Assembly (NCBI GenBank): GCA_910584745.1 | Contig: CAJUDG010000003.1 | Location: forward strand, 124,001 to 188,000 | DNA length: 64,000 bases | Direction: 5' to 3' | DNA from: an uncultured Eubacteriales bacterium | Lineage (GTDB): Bacteria; Bacillota; Clostridia; Oscillospirales; Acutalibacteraceae | Shown: piece after piece, positions 24,527 to 32,740 of the stretch | Layout of the letters: every line of letters starts with the position of its first letter | Position numbering within the stretch: position 1 is the first letter of the stretch | Notes under the pieces: model-generated | The model's input: the letters and a program-made list of their open reading frames with translations, nothing else | Database searches by the model: none | What the model was told of the DNA's origin: nothing | Made by a program: the position numbers and the translations under genes

Positions 24527-25591
24527 ATGAGTGTACCAAAGCCCGCCAAAAAAAGGAAGATACCCAGGGGAATGATATACATCGCCGCCACAATTATAGC
24601 CGTTATCCTGTTCGGGGTGTTCAATCGGGAATTCGGCAACGTATTCTACACCATAACCCACCTGACACCAGGCTTTTTGGTTGTGGGCGTGGTGGTTACC
24701 GTCATATACTTCTTCTTTGAGGGGGGGATAATCCGATTGCTCATGCGCAGCCAGGATATACCCATGTCCATGGGGGCCAGCATGAAGATCGGGCTTATCG
24801 GTATCTACTACTCCTACATAACTCCCAGCTCCACCGGCGGCCAGCCCATGCAGGCGGCATACCTTAGGCGGGACAGTGTGCCAGTGGGCCTGTCCACGGC
24901 GGTGCTGATTATGAAATTCTTCTGCTTTCAGTGCGCATTTGTGCTGTGCTCGGCGCTCTCCCTCATATTTATGCATGGGAAGCTCTCATCGGAAAATCCC
25001 GGTATACTGCCGTTTATCTATCTGGGAATGGCCATAAACGGCGGGTCAATACTTTTTTTTGGCTCCATGTTCTTTAGGCCCGTGCTTGGAGTGATATGCC
25101 GCTTCGCAAAGTGGCTCGTTGGACGGTTCCCGAAGCTGTCAGAGCGCTTTCACGCGGCCGGGACCATCGACAAATTTGAGGCGGATTTTGACAGCTATAC
25201 CGACGATTTCAAAGAGAAGAAAAAGAGTGTTATATGGGGCGTATTGCTCTCGATACCCCAGTTCATCCTACAGATGAGCGTGCTGTATTTTGTGTTCCGC
25301 TCCTTTGGTTATAATCAGGCGGGCTTTCTTGAGATAGTGGCAGTCCAGAGCCTGCTCCAGCTGTCGGTCTCATTCATGCCCATGCCTGGGGCCTCCGGGG
25401 CCCAGGAGATAGGCTTCTCGAACTTTCTCAGGCCATACTTTGTAAATAACGACCTCTATGCGGCAGTGATGGTGTGGCGCTTCTTTACCTATTACTTGGT
25501 AGTGATAGCCGGAGCGCTGCTGGTGGTAGTGGACCAGTTCCTCTACGGCAGAAAAAAGCCAGCCCTGCCGCCGGAAGACGGGGAGGGCTGA
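24527..25591 (+). CDS. Lysylphosphatidylglycerol synthetase/flippase-domain membrane protein (UPF0104 type)
   Basis: A 354-residue protein with about eight membrane spans and the conserved YYSYITPSSTGGQPMQA and PMPGASGAQEIGF motifs of the flippase-like half of MprF and related UPF0104 proteins. It lacks the aminoacyl-transferase half of MprF, so lipid or carrier translocation rather than lipid aminoacylation is the reasonable inference. CGGAGGAAT lies ahead of ATG 24527. It is followed closely (2 nt) by a histidine phosphatase gene, likely in the same transcript as the MreB-like gene. Confidence 0.82.
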   Translation: MSVPKPAKKRKIPRGMIYIAATIIAVILFGVFNREFGNVFYTITHLTPGFLVVGVVVTVIYFFFEGGIIRLLMRSQDIPMSMGASMKIGLIGIYYSYITPSSTGGQPMQAAYLRRDSVPVGLSTAVLIMKFFCFQCAFVLCSALSLIFMHGKLSSENPGILPFIYLGMAINGGSILFFGSMFFRPVLGVICRFAKWLVGRFPKLSERFHAAGTIDKFEADFDSYTDDFKEKKKSVIWGVLLSIPQFILQMSVLYFVFRSFGYNQAGFLEIVAVQSLLQLSVSFMPMPGASGAQEIGFSNFLRPYFVNNDLYAAVMVWRFFTYYLVVIAGALLVVVDQFLYGRKKPALPPEDGEG

Positions 25592-25593
25592 CA

Positions 25594-26184
25594 GTGGAGA
25601 TATATTTGGTGCGCCACGGAGAAACAGACTGGAACACCCAGGGGAAGCTCCAGGGCAGGGAGGATATCCCACTGAACGGCAGCGGAAAGCGTCAGGCCAT
25701 TGCCTGTGCCGCCGCCCTGAGTGAAGCCGGGTTCACGGCCATCTACAGCAGTCCATTGAAGCGGGCCATAGAGACTGCCGGGGAGATAGCGCTCTACCAT
25801 CCATGTAAGGTGACGCCAGACCCCGCGCTGACAGAGCGGGACTATGGCAAGCTCTCCGGCATGACGGAGGACCAGAGGACGGATTGGGAGCTCAGGGGCC
25901 TGCCCAGCGGTATGGAGCCCTGGAGGGCGCTGGCGGGCCGGGCCATGGCGTCGGTGGACAGACGCGCCGGAGAGTACGGGGAGAACGCCCGCATCGCCAT
26001 GATTTCCCACGGGGCGTGGATAAACGCCGTTTTAGCCGTGCTGTCCCGCCACGAGATAGGTAGCGGGAAGACACAGCTGAAAAGCGCCTGCATTTCGGTT
26101 CTGCGCAAAGAGGAAAAGGGCTGGGAGATAGCCTGCTATAACCTCTCGCCCGACGAATACTCTCAGTGGGCGGCTGCAAGGTAG
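25594..26184 (+). CDS. Histidine phosphatase family protein (phosphoglycerate mutase-like)
   Basis: A 196-residue cytoplasmic phosphatase with the catalytic RHGE at residues 7-10 (LVRHGETDWNTQGKLQGREDIPLNGSGKRQA), Arg in SSPLKRAIETA, and the second His in ISHGAWINA. The closest annotated types are alpha-ribazole phosphatase/broad-specificity phosphatases. Start is GTG 25594, preceded by GGGGAGGG, just after the stop of the flippase-like gene. Substrate cannot be read from sequence. Confidence 0.88.
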   Translation: MEIYLVRHGETDWNTQGKLQGREDIPLNGSGKRQAIACAAALSEAGFTAIYSSPLKRAIETAGEIALYHPCKVTPDPALTERDYGKLSGMTEDQRTDWELRGLPSGMEPWRALAGRAMASVDRRAGEYGENARIAMISHGAWINAVLAVLSRHEIGSGKTQLKSACISVLRKEEKGWEIACYNLSPDEYSQWAAAR

Positions 26185-26190
26185 CCGCCC
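26168..26190. terminator. Hairpin shared by convergent genes
   Basis: GGGCGGCT (26168-26175) and AGCCGCCC (26183-26190) form a perfect 8-bp stem that contains the TAG of the histidine phosphatase gene; it ends one base before the stop of the opposite gene. Flanking T-runs are short. Confidence 0.6.
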
Positions 26191-26766
26191 CTACTTTGCC
26201 ACGTCGCACCCCAGCTCGTCTATCTTTTCCCGAAGCTTCAAAAAGTCCTCAAAAGCCGCCGGTTTCTGGCCGGGGTTGCGCAACAGGGCGGCGGGGTGCA
26301 GGGTGGCCATCATAAGCGTGCCGTTTTTGTCGATGAACTCGCCGTGCTCCTTGGTTATCTTGATGTCCGGCTTCATAATGCGCATGGCGGCCACGCGGCC
26401 CAGACAGACCACTATCTTCGGACGAATCAGTGCGAATTGGTTGCGGAGCCAGTCTATACAAGCATCCTGCTCCTCGGGCAGCGGGTCGCGGTTCTTGGGC
26501 GGGCGGCACTTGACGATGTTGGCGATATAGATATTCGTTCTACGGTCCAGGTCAACGGCGGCAAGATACTTGTCCAGCAGCTGCCCGCCCCGGCCCACGA
26601 AGGGCTCTCCCTGTAGGTCCTCGTTCTCGCCGGGACCCTCTCCTACGAACATCACCTTGGACCTGCGGTTGCCAACGCCGAACACCACGTTATGCCTGCC
26701 GGAGCAGAGCCCGCACTTTTCACACTGTAAACAGGCCTTTTCCAGGTCGCCCCAATTATTGTACAT
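26191..26766 (-). CDS. Uracil-DNA glycosylase, family 4 (Fe-S type)
   Basis: A 191-residue DNA repair enzyme that removes uracil. It has the iron-sulfur cysteines (C-x2-C in CEKCGLC near residue 17, later Cys in NIVKCRPPKNRDP), the active-site GEGPGENEDLQGEPFVGRGGQLLD and the C-terminal HPAALLRNPGQK motif. Start at ATG 26766, where GGAGGTG stands upstream; the frame runs further but without a ribosome site. Convergent with the histidine phosphatase and divergent from the methyltransferase at 26881. Confidence 0.93.
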   Translation of the reverse strand: MYNNWGDLEKACLQCEKCGLCSGRHNVVFGVGNRRSKVMFVGEGPGENEDLQGEPFVGRGGQLLDKYLAAVDLDRRTNIYIANIVKCRPPKNRDPLPEEQDACIDWLRNQFALIRPKIVVCLGRVAAMRIMKPDIKITKEHGEFIDKNGTLMMATLHPAALLRNPGQKPAAFEDFLKLREKIDELGCDVAK

Positions 26767-26827
26767 ACAGACACCTCCAAATCTCTGTATGATTTTACCA
26801 TATGGGGGATATAAAGTCAAATTCCCA

Positions 26828-26856
26828 TTGATTTTTTCTTTTTGGGGGAGTATAAT
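26828..26856 (+). promoter_or_regulatory. Promoter of the 26.9-kb methyltransferase
   Basis: TTGATT (26828-26833), 17 bp, TATAAT (26851-26856). Confidence 0.8.
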
Positions 26857-26880
26857 ATACAGCGTAAAGGGGAGTGAAAA

Positions 26881-27495
26881 ATGGCAGACAGCGCACAGCC
26901 CTTTTGGGAGGAGACCTACCGCAGCGGAGCAGCTACCTTTTCTGCCGAGCCCAATGGGACGCTTAAAGAGTTTGAGCGCCTTTTAGGCAAAGAGGCGGGC
27001 GTTCTTGACGTGGGCTGCGGCGAGGGGCAGAACTGCCTCTATCTTGCCCGGCAGGGCTGGACGGACATAGATGCCTTTGACCTTTCCGCCTATGGAATAG
27101 AGCGGGTGCGAAGGTGCTGTGAGGAGGAAAAGCTCAATGTTAACGCTTTCACCGCCGACCTGCGGGAGTTTCAGTTTGCGAGAAGCTACGATCTGATAAT
27201 GTCCTTCGGCACCCTGCATTTTGTCAGCAGGGAGGACTGGCGGGCGTTTATCTCAAGGGCAAAGGAGCATACCCGCCCGGGCGGCATACATATCATGCAG
27301 ATATTCACCGACACCGTACCGGCCTCGCCGGATATAGCGGAGTTTGCCATAGGCCTTGCAAAGGATGGGGAGCTTTTGGAGCTCTATGCGGACTGGGAGA
27401 TATTACAGTTCAAGTCTTACACCTTCGAGGACGAGCATCCCGGCGTGCCGAAGCACCTGCACGCCTCCAATAAGCTGGCTGCCCGAAAGAAATGA
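26881..27495 (+). CDS. Class I SAM-dependent methyltransferase (TehB-like)
   Basis: A 204-residue Rossmann-fold methyltransferase. SAM motif I is VLDVGCGEGQNCLYLARQGW (around residues 41-60), followed by an acidic residue in IDAFDLS, and motif IV is SFGTLHFVSREDW. The overall form resembles TehB and small-molecule methyltransferases; the acceptor is unknown. AAAGGGGAG precedes ATG 26881. Single gene by context, with its own promoter and a hairpin after it. Confidence 0.85.
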   Translation: MADSAQPFWEETYRSGAATFSAEPNGTLKEFERLLGKEAGVLDVGCGEGQNCLYLARQGWTDIDAFDLSAYGIERVRRCCEEEKLNVNAFTADLREFQFARSYDLIMSFGTLHFVSREDWRAFISRAKEHTRPGGIHIMQIFTDTVPASPDIAEFAIGLAKDGELLELYADWEILQFKSYTFEDEHPGVPKHLHASNKLAARKK

Positions 27496-27503
27496 TACAC
27501 AGT

Positions 27504-27544
27504 AAAATCGCCGTGGCACGGTATTCTCCGGGGACGGCAATTTT
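27504..27544 (+). terminator. Probable terminator after the methyltransferase
   Basis: AAAATCGCCGT (27504-27514) pairs with ACGGCAATTTT (27534-27544) with one mismatch and a 19-nt loop. The 3' arm supplies the T-run. Confidence 0.55.
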
Positions 27545-27588
27545 CCATATCGCTACATAATCTAATTTATTTTTAGGAGGAGATCCCA

Positions 27589-28155
27589 ATGAAAGTAATG
27601 GTCGAAACATCCGCCCATCATGTCCACGTGTCCGAGGCGGACCTTGCAACCCTGTTCGGGCCCGGCGCAACCCTGACCAACAAGAAGGACCTGTCCCAGC
27701 CCGGGCAGTTTGCCTGTGTGGAGAAGGTGGAGGTCATAGGGCCCAAGGGCTCCATGTCCATGTCCATCCTCGGTCCCTGCCGCAAGGAGACCCAGGTGGA
27801 GATATCCCTGACCGACGCCAGGAAGCTGGGCGTTACCGCCCCAATCCGCGAGTCCGGCGACCTTGAGGGCACCCCAGGCTGCACCCTGAAGGGCCCCGCC
27901 GGAGAGGTCGCCATCGAGAAGGGCGTTATCGCCGCCAAGCGCCACATCCACTTTAACCCCGATGAGGCCAAGGAGGCCGGCGTTACCGACAAGCAGATAG
28001 TCTCCGTAAAGGTGGACTATAACGGCCGCAGCCTGACCTTCGGCGACGTGGTCTGCCGTGTCAGCCCCAGCTATGCCCTTGCCATGCACGTTGACACCGA
28101 CGAATCCAACGCCGCCGCCCTGCCCGGCACGGTGGACGGCGAGATAATCCTGTAA
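27589..28155 (+). CDS. pduL: Phosphate propanoyltransferase PduL
   Basis: A 188-residue CoA/phosphate acyltransferase that converts acyl-CoA to acyl phosphate for ATP generation. Two PduL domains bind two zinc ions; the His residues are seen in SAHHVHVSEADL (residues 8-19) and KRHIHFNPDEA (near 117). The conserved GPC and RES segments also occur. It lacks the N-terminal encapsulation peptide and has no microcompartment neighbours, so it is probably the housekeeping acetyl/propionyl form used in place of Pta. GGAGGAG precedes the start. It ends with a terminator. Confidence 0.93.
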   Translation: MKVMVETSAHHVHVSEADLATLFGPGATLTNKKDLSQPGQFACVEKVEVIGPKGSMSMSILGPCRKETQVEISLTDARKLGVTAPIRESGDLEGTPGCTLKGPAGEVAIEKGVIAAKRHIHFNPDEAKEAGVTDKQIVSVKVDYNGRSLTFGDVVCRVSPSYALAMHVDTDESNAAALPGTVDGEIIL

Positions 28156-28188
28156 ACTACAGAGATACCGACAAAATAGGCGAAAGAA

Positions 28189-28219
28189 ACCGGGAAGGCA
28201 GGCGCTTTCCCGGTATTTT
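28189..28219 (+). terminator. Terminator between pduL and the Tet(M)-like gene
   Basis: ACCGGGAA (28189-28196) and TTCCCGGT (28207-28214) with a 10-nt loop, then ATTTTC. Only 17 nt remain before the next Shine-Dalgarno, so the following gene needs read-through or this is an attenuator. Confidence 0.65.
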
Positions 28220-28236
28220 CGTATGGGAGGGAGCAT

Positions 28237-30183
28237 ATGGGCGGCATTATCAATATCGGCATAGTGGCCCACGCGGACGCGGGGAAGACCACCCTTACAG
28301 AGCGGCTTCTCTTTGAAGCGGGGGAGCTGCGCACCCTGGGCAGCGTCGACGGCCGGGACACCCAGACGGACTGGATGGATATCGAGCGGCAGCGGGGCAT
28401 ATCGGTGAAGGCCTCGTCCACCCGGCTGTTCTGGAGGGACTGCCAGATAAACCTGATAGACACCCCCGGCCATGTGGATTTCGCCGGGGAGGTCCAGCGC
28501 AGCCTGTCCATGCTGGACGCGGCGGTGCTGGTGGTCTCGGCGGCGGAGGGCATACAGGGCCAGACCGAGGTGCTCTGGGAGGCGCTGGAAAAGCTGGAGA
28601 TACCCACGCTGCTTTTTATAAACAAGCTCGACAGGATAGGCGTCCGGCCTCAGGAGCTGCTGGAGGAGCTTTCCAGGCGGTTCTCCCCGGGCATAATTGA
28701 GATGGAGCGCTGGGAGGGCGCAGGCGATCGTAGCTGCCGCGTATACCCTCTGGAGCCGGAGAGCGGCCCTCTGAACGACAGCCTGACCGAGCTTGCCGTG
28801 GACAGCGACCCAGAGGCCCAGGAATACTTTTTAAGCGACAGCCCGGTGCCTGTGCCCATTCTACTGCGCGTGTTTAAGGAGCGCATAGCCTCCCGCATTG
28901 CCTTCCCGGTCTACCTGGGGGCGGCGGCGCTGGGAGTGGGGATAAAGGAGCTTTTGGACGGTATACTGCTCCTGCCAAGGGCCCGACAGGATGAGGACGC
29001 GCCCTTGTCCGGCCTTGTGTACAAGGTGGAGCACGACAAAGCTATGGGCAAGGCGGCCCATGTGCGGCTGTTCTCCGGGGCCATCTCCAACCGGGACACG
29101 GTGCCCATCCGGGGCAGGGAGCAGGTGGAGAAGGTGACCCAGATACGCCGGGTGCTGGGCCGCCGGGCTGTGGATATGGGGCGGCTTGCCGCCGGGGACA
29201 TCGGCGCGCTGTACGGGCTTTCCGGCGTGCGCATAGGCGACGTGATAGGAAGCGAGCCACTGTCCCGGGAGGTCACCCTGACCCAGCCGCTGCTGAAGGC
29301 CCAGGTGTTCCCAAAGATGCCGGAGCAGCTTTCGGACATGGTTGCGGCCCTGGGGGAGCTGACGGAGGAGGACCCGCTGCTGGACATGGAGTGGGAGCCC
29401 GAGGAGCGGGAGCTCTACATCAAGATAACCGGCATGATACAGCTTGAGGTGATCTCCGCCCTGATAAAGGAGCGCTTCGGTATGGAGGCCGGGTTCTCAA
29501 GCCCCTCTGTGATATATAAGGAGACGCCCACGAGGTCTGGCATAGGCATAGAGGAGTACACCTGGCCAAAGCCCTGCTGGGCCTGCATTGAGTTCCAGAT
29601 AGAGCCCATGGAGCGTGGGTACGGCTTTAAGTTCCAGTCGGCGGTGGGGGACCGGGTGATACTGTCCCGCTATCAGGCCCATATAGCCCAGGCCCTGCCG
29701 GATGCCCTAAAGCAGGGCCTTTACGGCTGGGAGGTCACGGACCTGAGGATAACCCTGACCGGCGGCAGCCACCACCTGATACATACCCATCCACTGGACT
29801 TCTTCACCGCCACGCCCATGGCCCTGATGAACGGCCTTGAAAATACCGGCTCAACGCTTTTGGAGCCCATGGTCACCATGCGCTTTTCCGCCGGGGAGGA
29901 GCATGCGGGCCGCCTTATCCGGGACGTTATGGCCATGCGCGGCGAATTTGACAGCCCGGTCATCCATAATGGCAGCCTGACGATGGAGGCCCGGGTACCT
30001 GTGGCGGATTCGCTGAACTATTCGGTGGAGTTTGCCAGCCTGACAGGGGGCAGAGGCGTGCTGAGCAGCCGGTTTTCGGGCTATGAGCCCTGCCCACCGG
30101 AGCTTGGCAAGACGGCAAAGCGCCGGGGCATCGACCCCAGGGACCGGGCCAAGTGGATACTACACTCCCGCAGCGCTCTGTAA
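28237..30183 (+). CDS. Tet(M)/EF-G-like ribosomal-protection-type GTPase
   Basis: A 648-residue translational GTPase with the domain order and length of Tet(M)/Tet(O): G1 AHADAGKT (residues 11-18), G2 RGISVKAS, G3 DTPGHVDF, G4 NKLD, then domains II-V. It is not EF-G (shorter, Tet-like text) nor RF3. In the domain IV loop that inserts at the tetracycline site, Tet(M) has a Ser-Pro-Val tip; here the aligned stretch reads HHLIHTHPLDFF, so the tip residues differ and tetracycline release is doubtful. Such chromosomal paralogues are common in Clostridia. GGGAGGGAG precedes ATG. Convergent with CotH. Confidence 0.85.
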   Translation: MGGIINIGIVAHADAGKTTLTERLLFEAGELRTLGSVDGRDTQTDWMDIERQRGISVKASSTRLFWRDCQINLIDTPGHVDFAGEVQRSLSMLDAAVLVVSAAEGIQGQTEVLWEALEKLEIPTLLFINKLDRIGVRPQELLEELSRRFSPGIIEMERWEGAGDRSCRVYPLEPESGPLNDSLTELAVDSDPEAQEYFLSDSPVPVPILLRVFKERIASRIAFPVYLGAAALGVGIKELLDGILLLPRARQDEDAPLSGLVYKVEHDKAMGKAAHVRLFSGAISNRDTVPIRGREQVEKVTQIRRVLGRRAVDMGRLAAGDIGALYGLSGVRIGDVIGSEPLSREVTLTQPLLKAQVFPKMPEQLSDMVAALGELTEEDPLLDMEWEPEERELYIKITGMIQLEVISALIKERFGMEAGFSSPSVIYKETPTRSGIGIEEYTWPKPCWACIEFQIEPMERGYGFKFQSAVGDRVILSRYQAHIAQALPDALKQGLYGWEVTDLRITLTGGSHHLIHTHPLDFFTATPMALMNGLENTGSTLLEPMVTMRFSAGEEHAGRLIRDVMAMRGEFDSPVIHNGSLTMEARVPVADSLNYSVEFASLTGGRGVLSSRFSGYEPCPPELGKTAKRRGIDPRDRAKWILHSRSAL

Positions 30184-30193
30184 GGCTATTATA

Positions 30194-32026
30194 TCAGGCC
30201 CGCTTTTTGTACAGCATCATGGCGGCTATGGCCGCGGCAAGGACCAGGGTGCAGGTCAGGACCATGATCATGCCGCCTGTGTTTTGTCCGCCGGTATTAT
30301 CCGGCTCACGGGAGCGGCCGGTCTCCATGGGCCCGCCGGCCGGGGCGGCGTTATCCTCTGGCGGGGACGGCGGGCTTTCGTTGCCGTCTTCTCCGGCTTC
30401 CATTCCATTATCCGGCTGCTGCCGGTTCTGGCGTCCGCCCCGGCCCAATCCGCCGAAGCTGTTGCCCATAGTACCCATTGCGGATATGTCTACCTCAGAG
30501 CCGTCCACCAGCGCATCCGCGTTTTCCGTCTGCTCGGCGGAATCCGCGGGGATGGAGCCCTCAAGCTGGCCGCTGACACTCTCAGCCCGCAGCAGGCAGA
30601 AGTCCTTAAGCGCAGCCACACCGTCCTCAAACTCCTCATAGGAGCAGAATTTTGTGGGGTCATTCTCCACATATGGGGCTATCAGCTCCCGGACCCGCTC
30701 AAGTTCCGTTGAAAATTTACCGTTGTCAAAATAGTTGTTGATAAACTCCTGGAAATACTGGTGATAGAGCTGGGTATACTTCTCGCTTGAGAATATCCAG
30801 GCCAGCATGGGGCGGCTGTTCACGGTCCCGCCGGAGACGGGGGTGTCGATGGGGTAGTTTATGAGTGCCGTGGCATCCTGCGCGCCCATAAAGCCGCCGA
30901 AGGCCAGGTTATAGTCCCAGGGTATCATGGAGAGCTTGCCGCCCTGTTCATAGAGATAGTAGTTGTGTATCATGGAGCCAGTATAGCTGTCAAAGTTACA
31001 GACAAAGTTGTGCACCACAAAGTAGCGTATAACGCTGTAAACATCCACAGTGCTCTCGATATCCTTGCAAGAGTTCAGCTTTTTCAGGGCAGCAATAAGC
31101 CGGTCCCTGTCCTCGTCAGTGACATCGGTCTTGGCGTTGTCGAAGATATTGCTGTAGCTTGAATATTCGTTGTCTGTGTAGATAAGCGACACATCGCTGT
31201 TACCGGCGCCGCCAAAGCCGCCGAATTTGCCGAAACCTTCAAAGTCCTCGAAGTCCCCAAAATCGCCTATATCAGGAGCGCCGTCTTTCATGCCACCGTT
31301 TGGCATATTAGGCATATCCGGCATGTCAGACATATCCGGCATTTCCATGCCATCCATACCGGGTTTTTCCATAAAGCCGCCTCTATTCTCCGGGGCTCCA
31401 CCGCCAAAGCTCATGCTGTCGGGCTTATACAGCTCGCCATAAGCGGAGCCGTAATTCCGCTGCATAAAGGCCTCCTCCACGCCCTCCACGGCAGCGTAGA
31501 GCCCCCAATCCTCGCCGTTTACCCGGATATACACATAGCTGCAAAGCGGAGACTTAGCGCCAAACGCGCCCATCATCTGATAGGTGATGTAGTCCTTCAT
31601 ATACGTGTTGTCCTGGATGATATTGTTAAGGCTCAGCTTATCCAGTCCGTGATAGGTCTGTCCGCTCTCATAGTGGTCAAATTCCAGCTTAAAGCTGTAC
31701 CTGTTATTTCCATAGCTCTCCACCTGGGTAAGGGAGGTGTTGCCCTTGGCCCGAAGCCCCACGTTCCCGAAGGACTCCCCGTCTATCACGACGGAGCAGG
31801 GGGAGTATTCCTCGTTCTTGCAGGTGCTGATAAAGCCGTCCCAGTCGTCCATGACGATGTCCAGAGAGTGGACCGTGCCGGTATCGAAAAGCCGGTCCTC
31901 ATACCCCATGGTCCTTGGAGCGTCCTCTGCACCCAGTCCCTTGGCGCTGATGAATATCACCGTCATCATAAGGGTCAGGGCCAAAACGGCACAGCATATC
32001 CTGTCGATGTATCTATGCGTTGACAT
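30194..32026 (-). CDS. CotH-type protein kinase, membrane-anchored
   Basis: A 610-residue protein with an N-terminal hydrophobic segment (about residues 10-29), a CotH kinase domain (about 55-480) and a C-terminal membrane helix (about 582-604, ending in YKKRA). CotH proteins are atypical Ser/Thr kinases; the metal-binding D-x-N motif is seen in MIPWDYNLAFGG (WDYN at 370-373). A Met-, Gly- and Asp-rich insertion occupies about 204-278, including four PDM-like units. Last gene of a tight operon with a VTC-type polymerase and DUF4956 protein. Placed by its two hydrophobic ends it likely works outside the membrane, so it may not be a spore coat kinase. Confidence 0.85.
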   Translation of the reverse strand: MSTHRYIDRICCAVLALTLMMTVIFISAKGLGAEDAPRTMGYEDRLFDTGTVHSLDIVMDDWDGFISTCKNEEYSPCSVVIDGESFGNVGLRAKGNTSLTQVESYGNNRYSFKLEFDHYESGQTYHGLDKLSLNNIIQDNTYMKDYITYQMMGAFGAKSPLCSYVYIRVNGEDWGLYAAVEGVEEAFMQRNYGSAYGELYKPDSMSFGGGAPENRGGFMEKPGMDGMEMPDMSDMPDMPNMPNGGMKDGAPDIGDFGDFEDFEGFGKFGGFGGAGNSDVSLIYTDNEYSSYSNIFDNAKTDVTDEDRDRLIAALKKLNSCKDIESTVDVYSVIRYFVVHNFVCNFDSYTGSMIHNYYLYEQGGKLSMIPWDYNLAFGGFMGAQDATALINYPIDTPVSGGTVNSRPMLAWIFSSEKYTQLYHQYFQEFINNYFDNGKFSTELERVRELIAPYVENDPTKFCSYEEFEDGVAALKDFCLLRAESVSGQLEGSIPADSAEQTENADALVDGSEVDISAMGTMGNSFGGLGRGGRQNRQQPDNGMEAGEDGNESPPSPPEDNAAPAGGPMETGRSREPDNTGGQNTGGMIMVLTCTLVLAAAIAAMMLYKKRA

Positions 32027-32039
32027 GATGGATCTCCTC

Positions 32040-32711
32040 TCAGCTCATATAGTCCCCGTTATAGCTCACCAGCACCGCGTGGTCCACTCCGTTCATCTCG
32101 GAGAGGATGTTCACAAGCTCCGTGCCGCTGTCCTTCATGCGTATCTCAAGATTCAGCTCTACAGACCCCTTCTGTGCGGTTTTGCTCTTTACTACGCAGC
32201 GCTTTACCTGTCCCTTTACAAAATCCATGGCCCTTAGCTCGCTGTCGTGGTCCCGGCAGTGCAGGACTAGGATATACGGGTTCATATGGGGCTTGGTGTT
32301 GGCAAAGACCAGCAGCACCGCGCCGATTATCACGCTGCCGAATACTGCCAGGGGGATGAGCCCCGCCGCTAAGACTATGCCAGCGCCTATGGCCCAGAAC
32401 AGGAAGGCGATGTCCAGGGGCTCCTTTATGGCCGCCCGGAACCTGACGATGGACAGCGCTCCCACCATGCCCAGGGACAGCACCACGTTTGAGGTGACCG
32501 CCAGTATCACCAGGGTGGTTATCATGGTCATGGCCACCAGGGAAACGCCGAAGCTTGAGGAGTACATGACACCGGCAAAGGTCTTCTTGTACACCAGGAA
32601 GATGAACATGCCTATACCAAAGGCCAGGGCAAGCGCCAGTGCCATGTCGAGTAAGCTTACGCTTGAGACTTTTTCCAGAAAGCTGGATTTAAAAATATCC
32701 TGAAACGTCAT
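32040..32711 (-). CDS. DUF4956 domain membrane protein
   Basis: A 223-residue protein with three or four membrane spans (MALALALAFGIGMFIFLVYKK, VAMTMITTLVILAVTSNVVLSLGMVGALSIVRFR, AGIVLAAGLIPLAVFGSVIIGAVLLVF) and a C-terminal soluble ferredoxin-like part (about 140-223). This is the DUF4956 family, whose genes typically stand between a VTC-type polyphosphate polymerase and a CotH protein, as here (29 nt and 13 nt spacers). Function unknown; a channel or anchor for the polymerase is a guess. AAAAGGAGC precedes its ATG. Confidence 0.85.
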   Translation of the reverse strand: MTFQDIFKSSFLEKVSSVSLLDMALALALAFGIGMFIFLVYKKTFAGVMYSSSFGVSLVAMTMITTLVILAVTSNVVLSLGMVGALSIVRFRAAIKEPLDIAFLFWAIGAGIVLAAGLIPLAVFGSVIIGAVLLVFANTKPHMNPYILVLHCRDHDSELRAMDFVKGQVKRCVVKSKTAQKGSVELNLEIRMKDSGTELVNILSEMNGVDHAVLVSYNGDYMS

Positions 32712-32740
32712 AAAAATGCTCCTTTTGTGTTGATTTTAGC

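Noticed and set aside
28237..30183. Calling this gene elongation factor G or a certain tetracycline resistance gene
   Set aside because: It is Tet(M)-like in length and domain text, not EF-G, but the tip of domain IV differs from resistance proteins, so neither name is safe.
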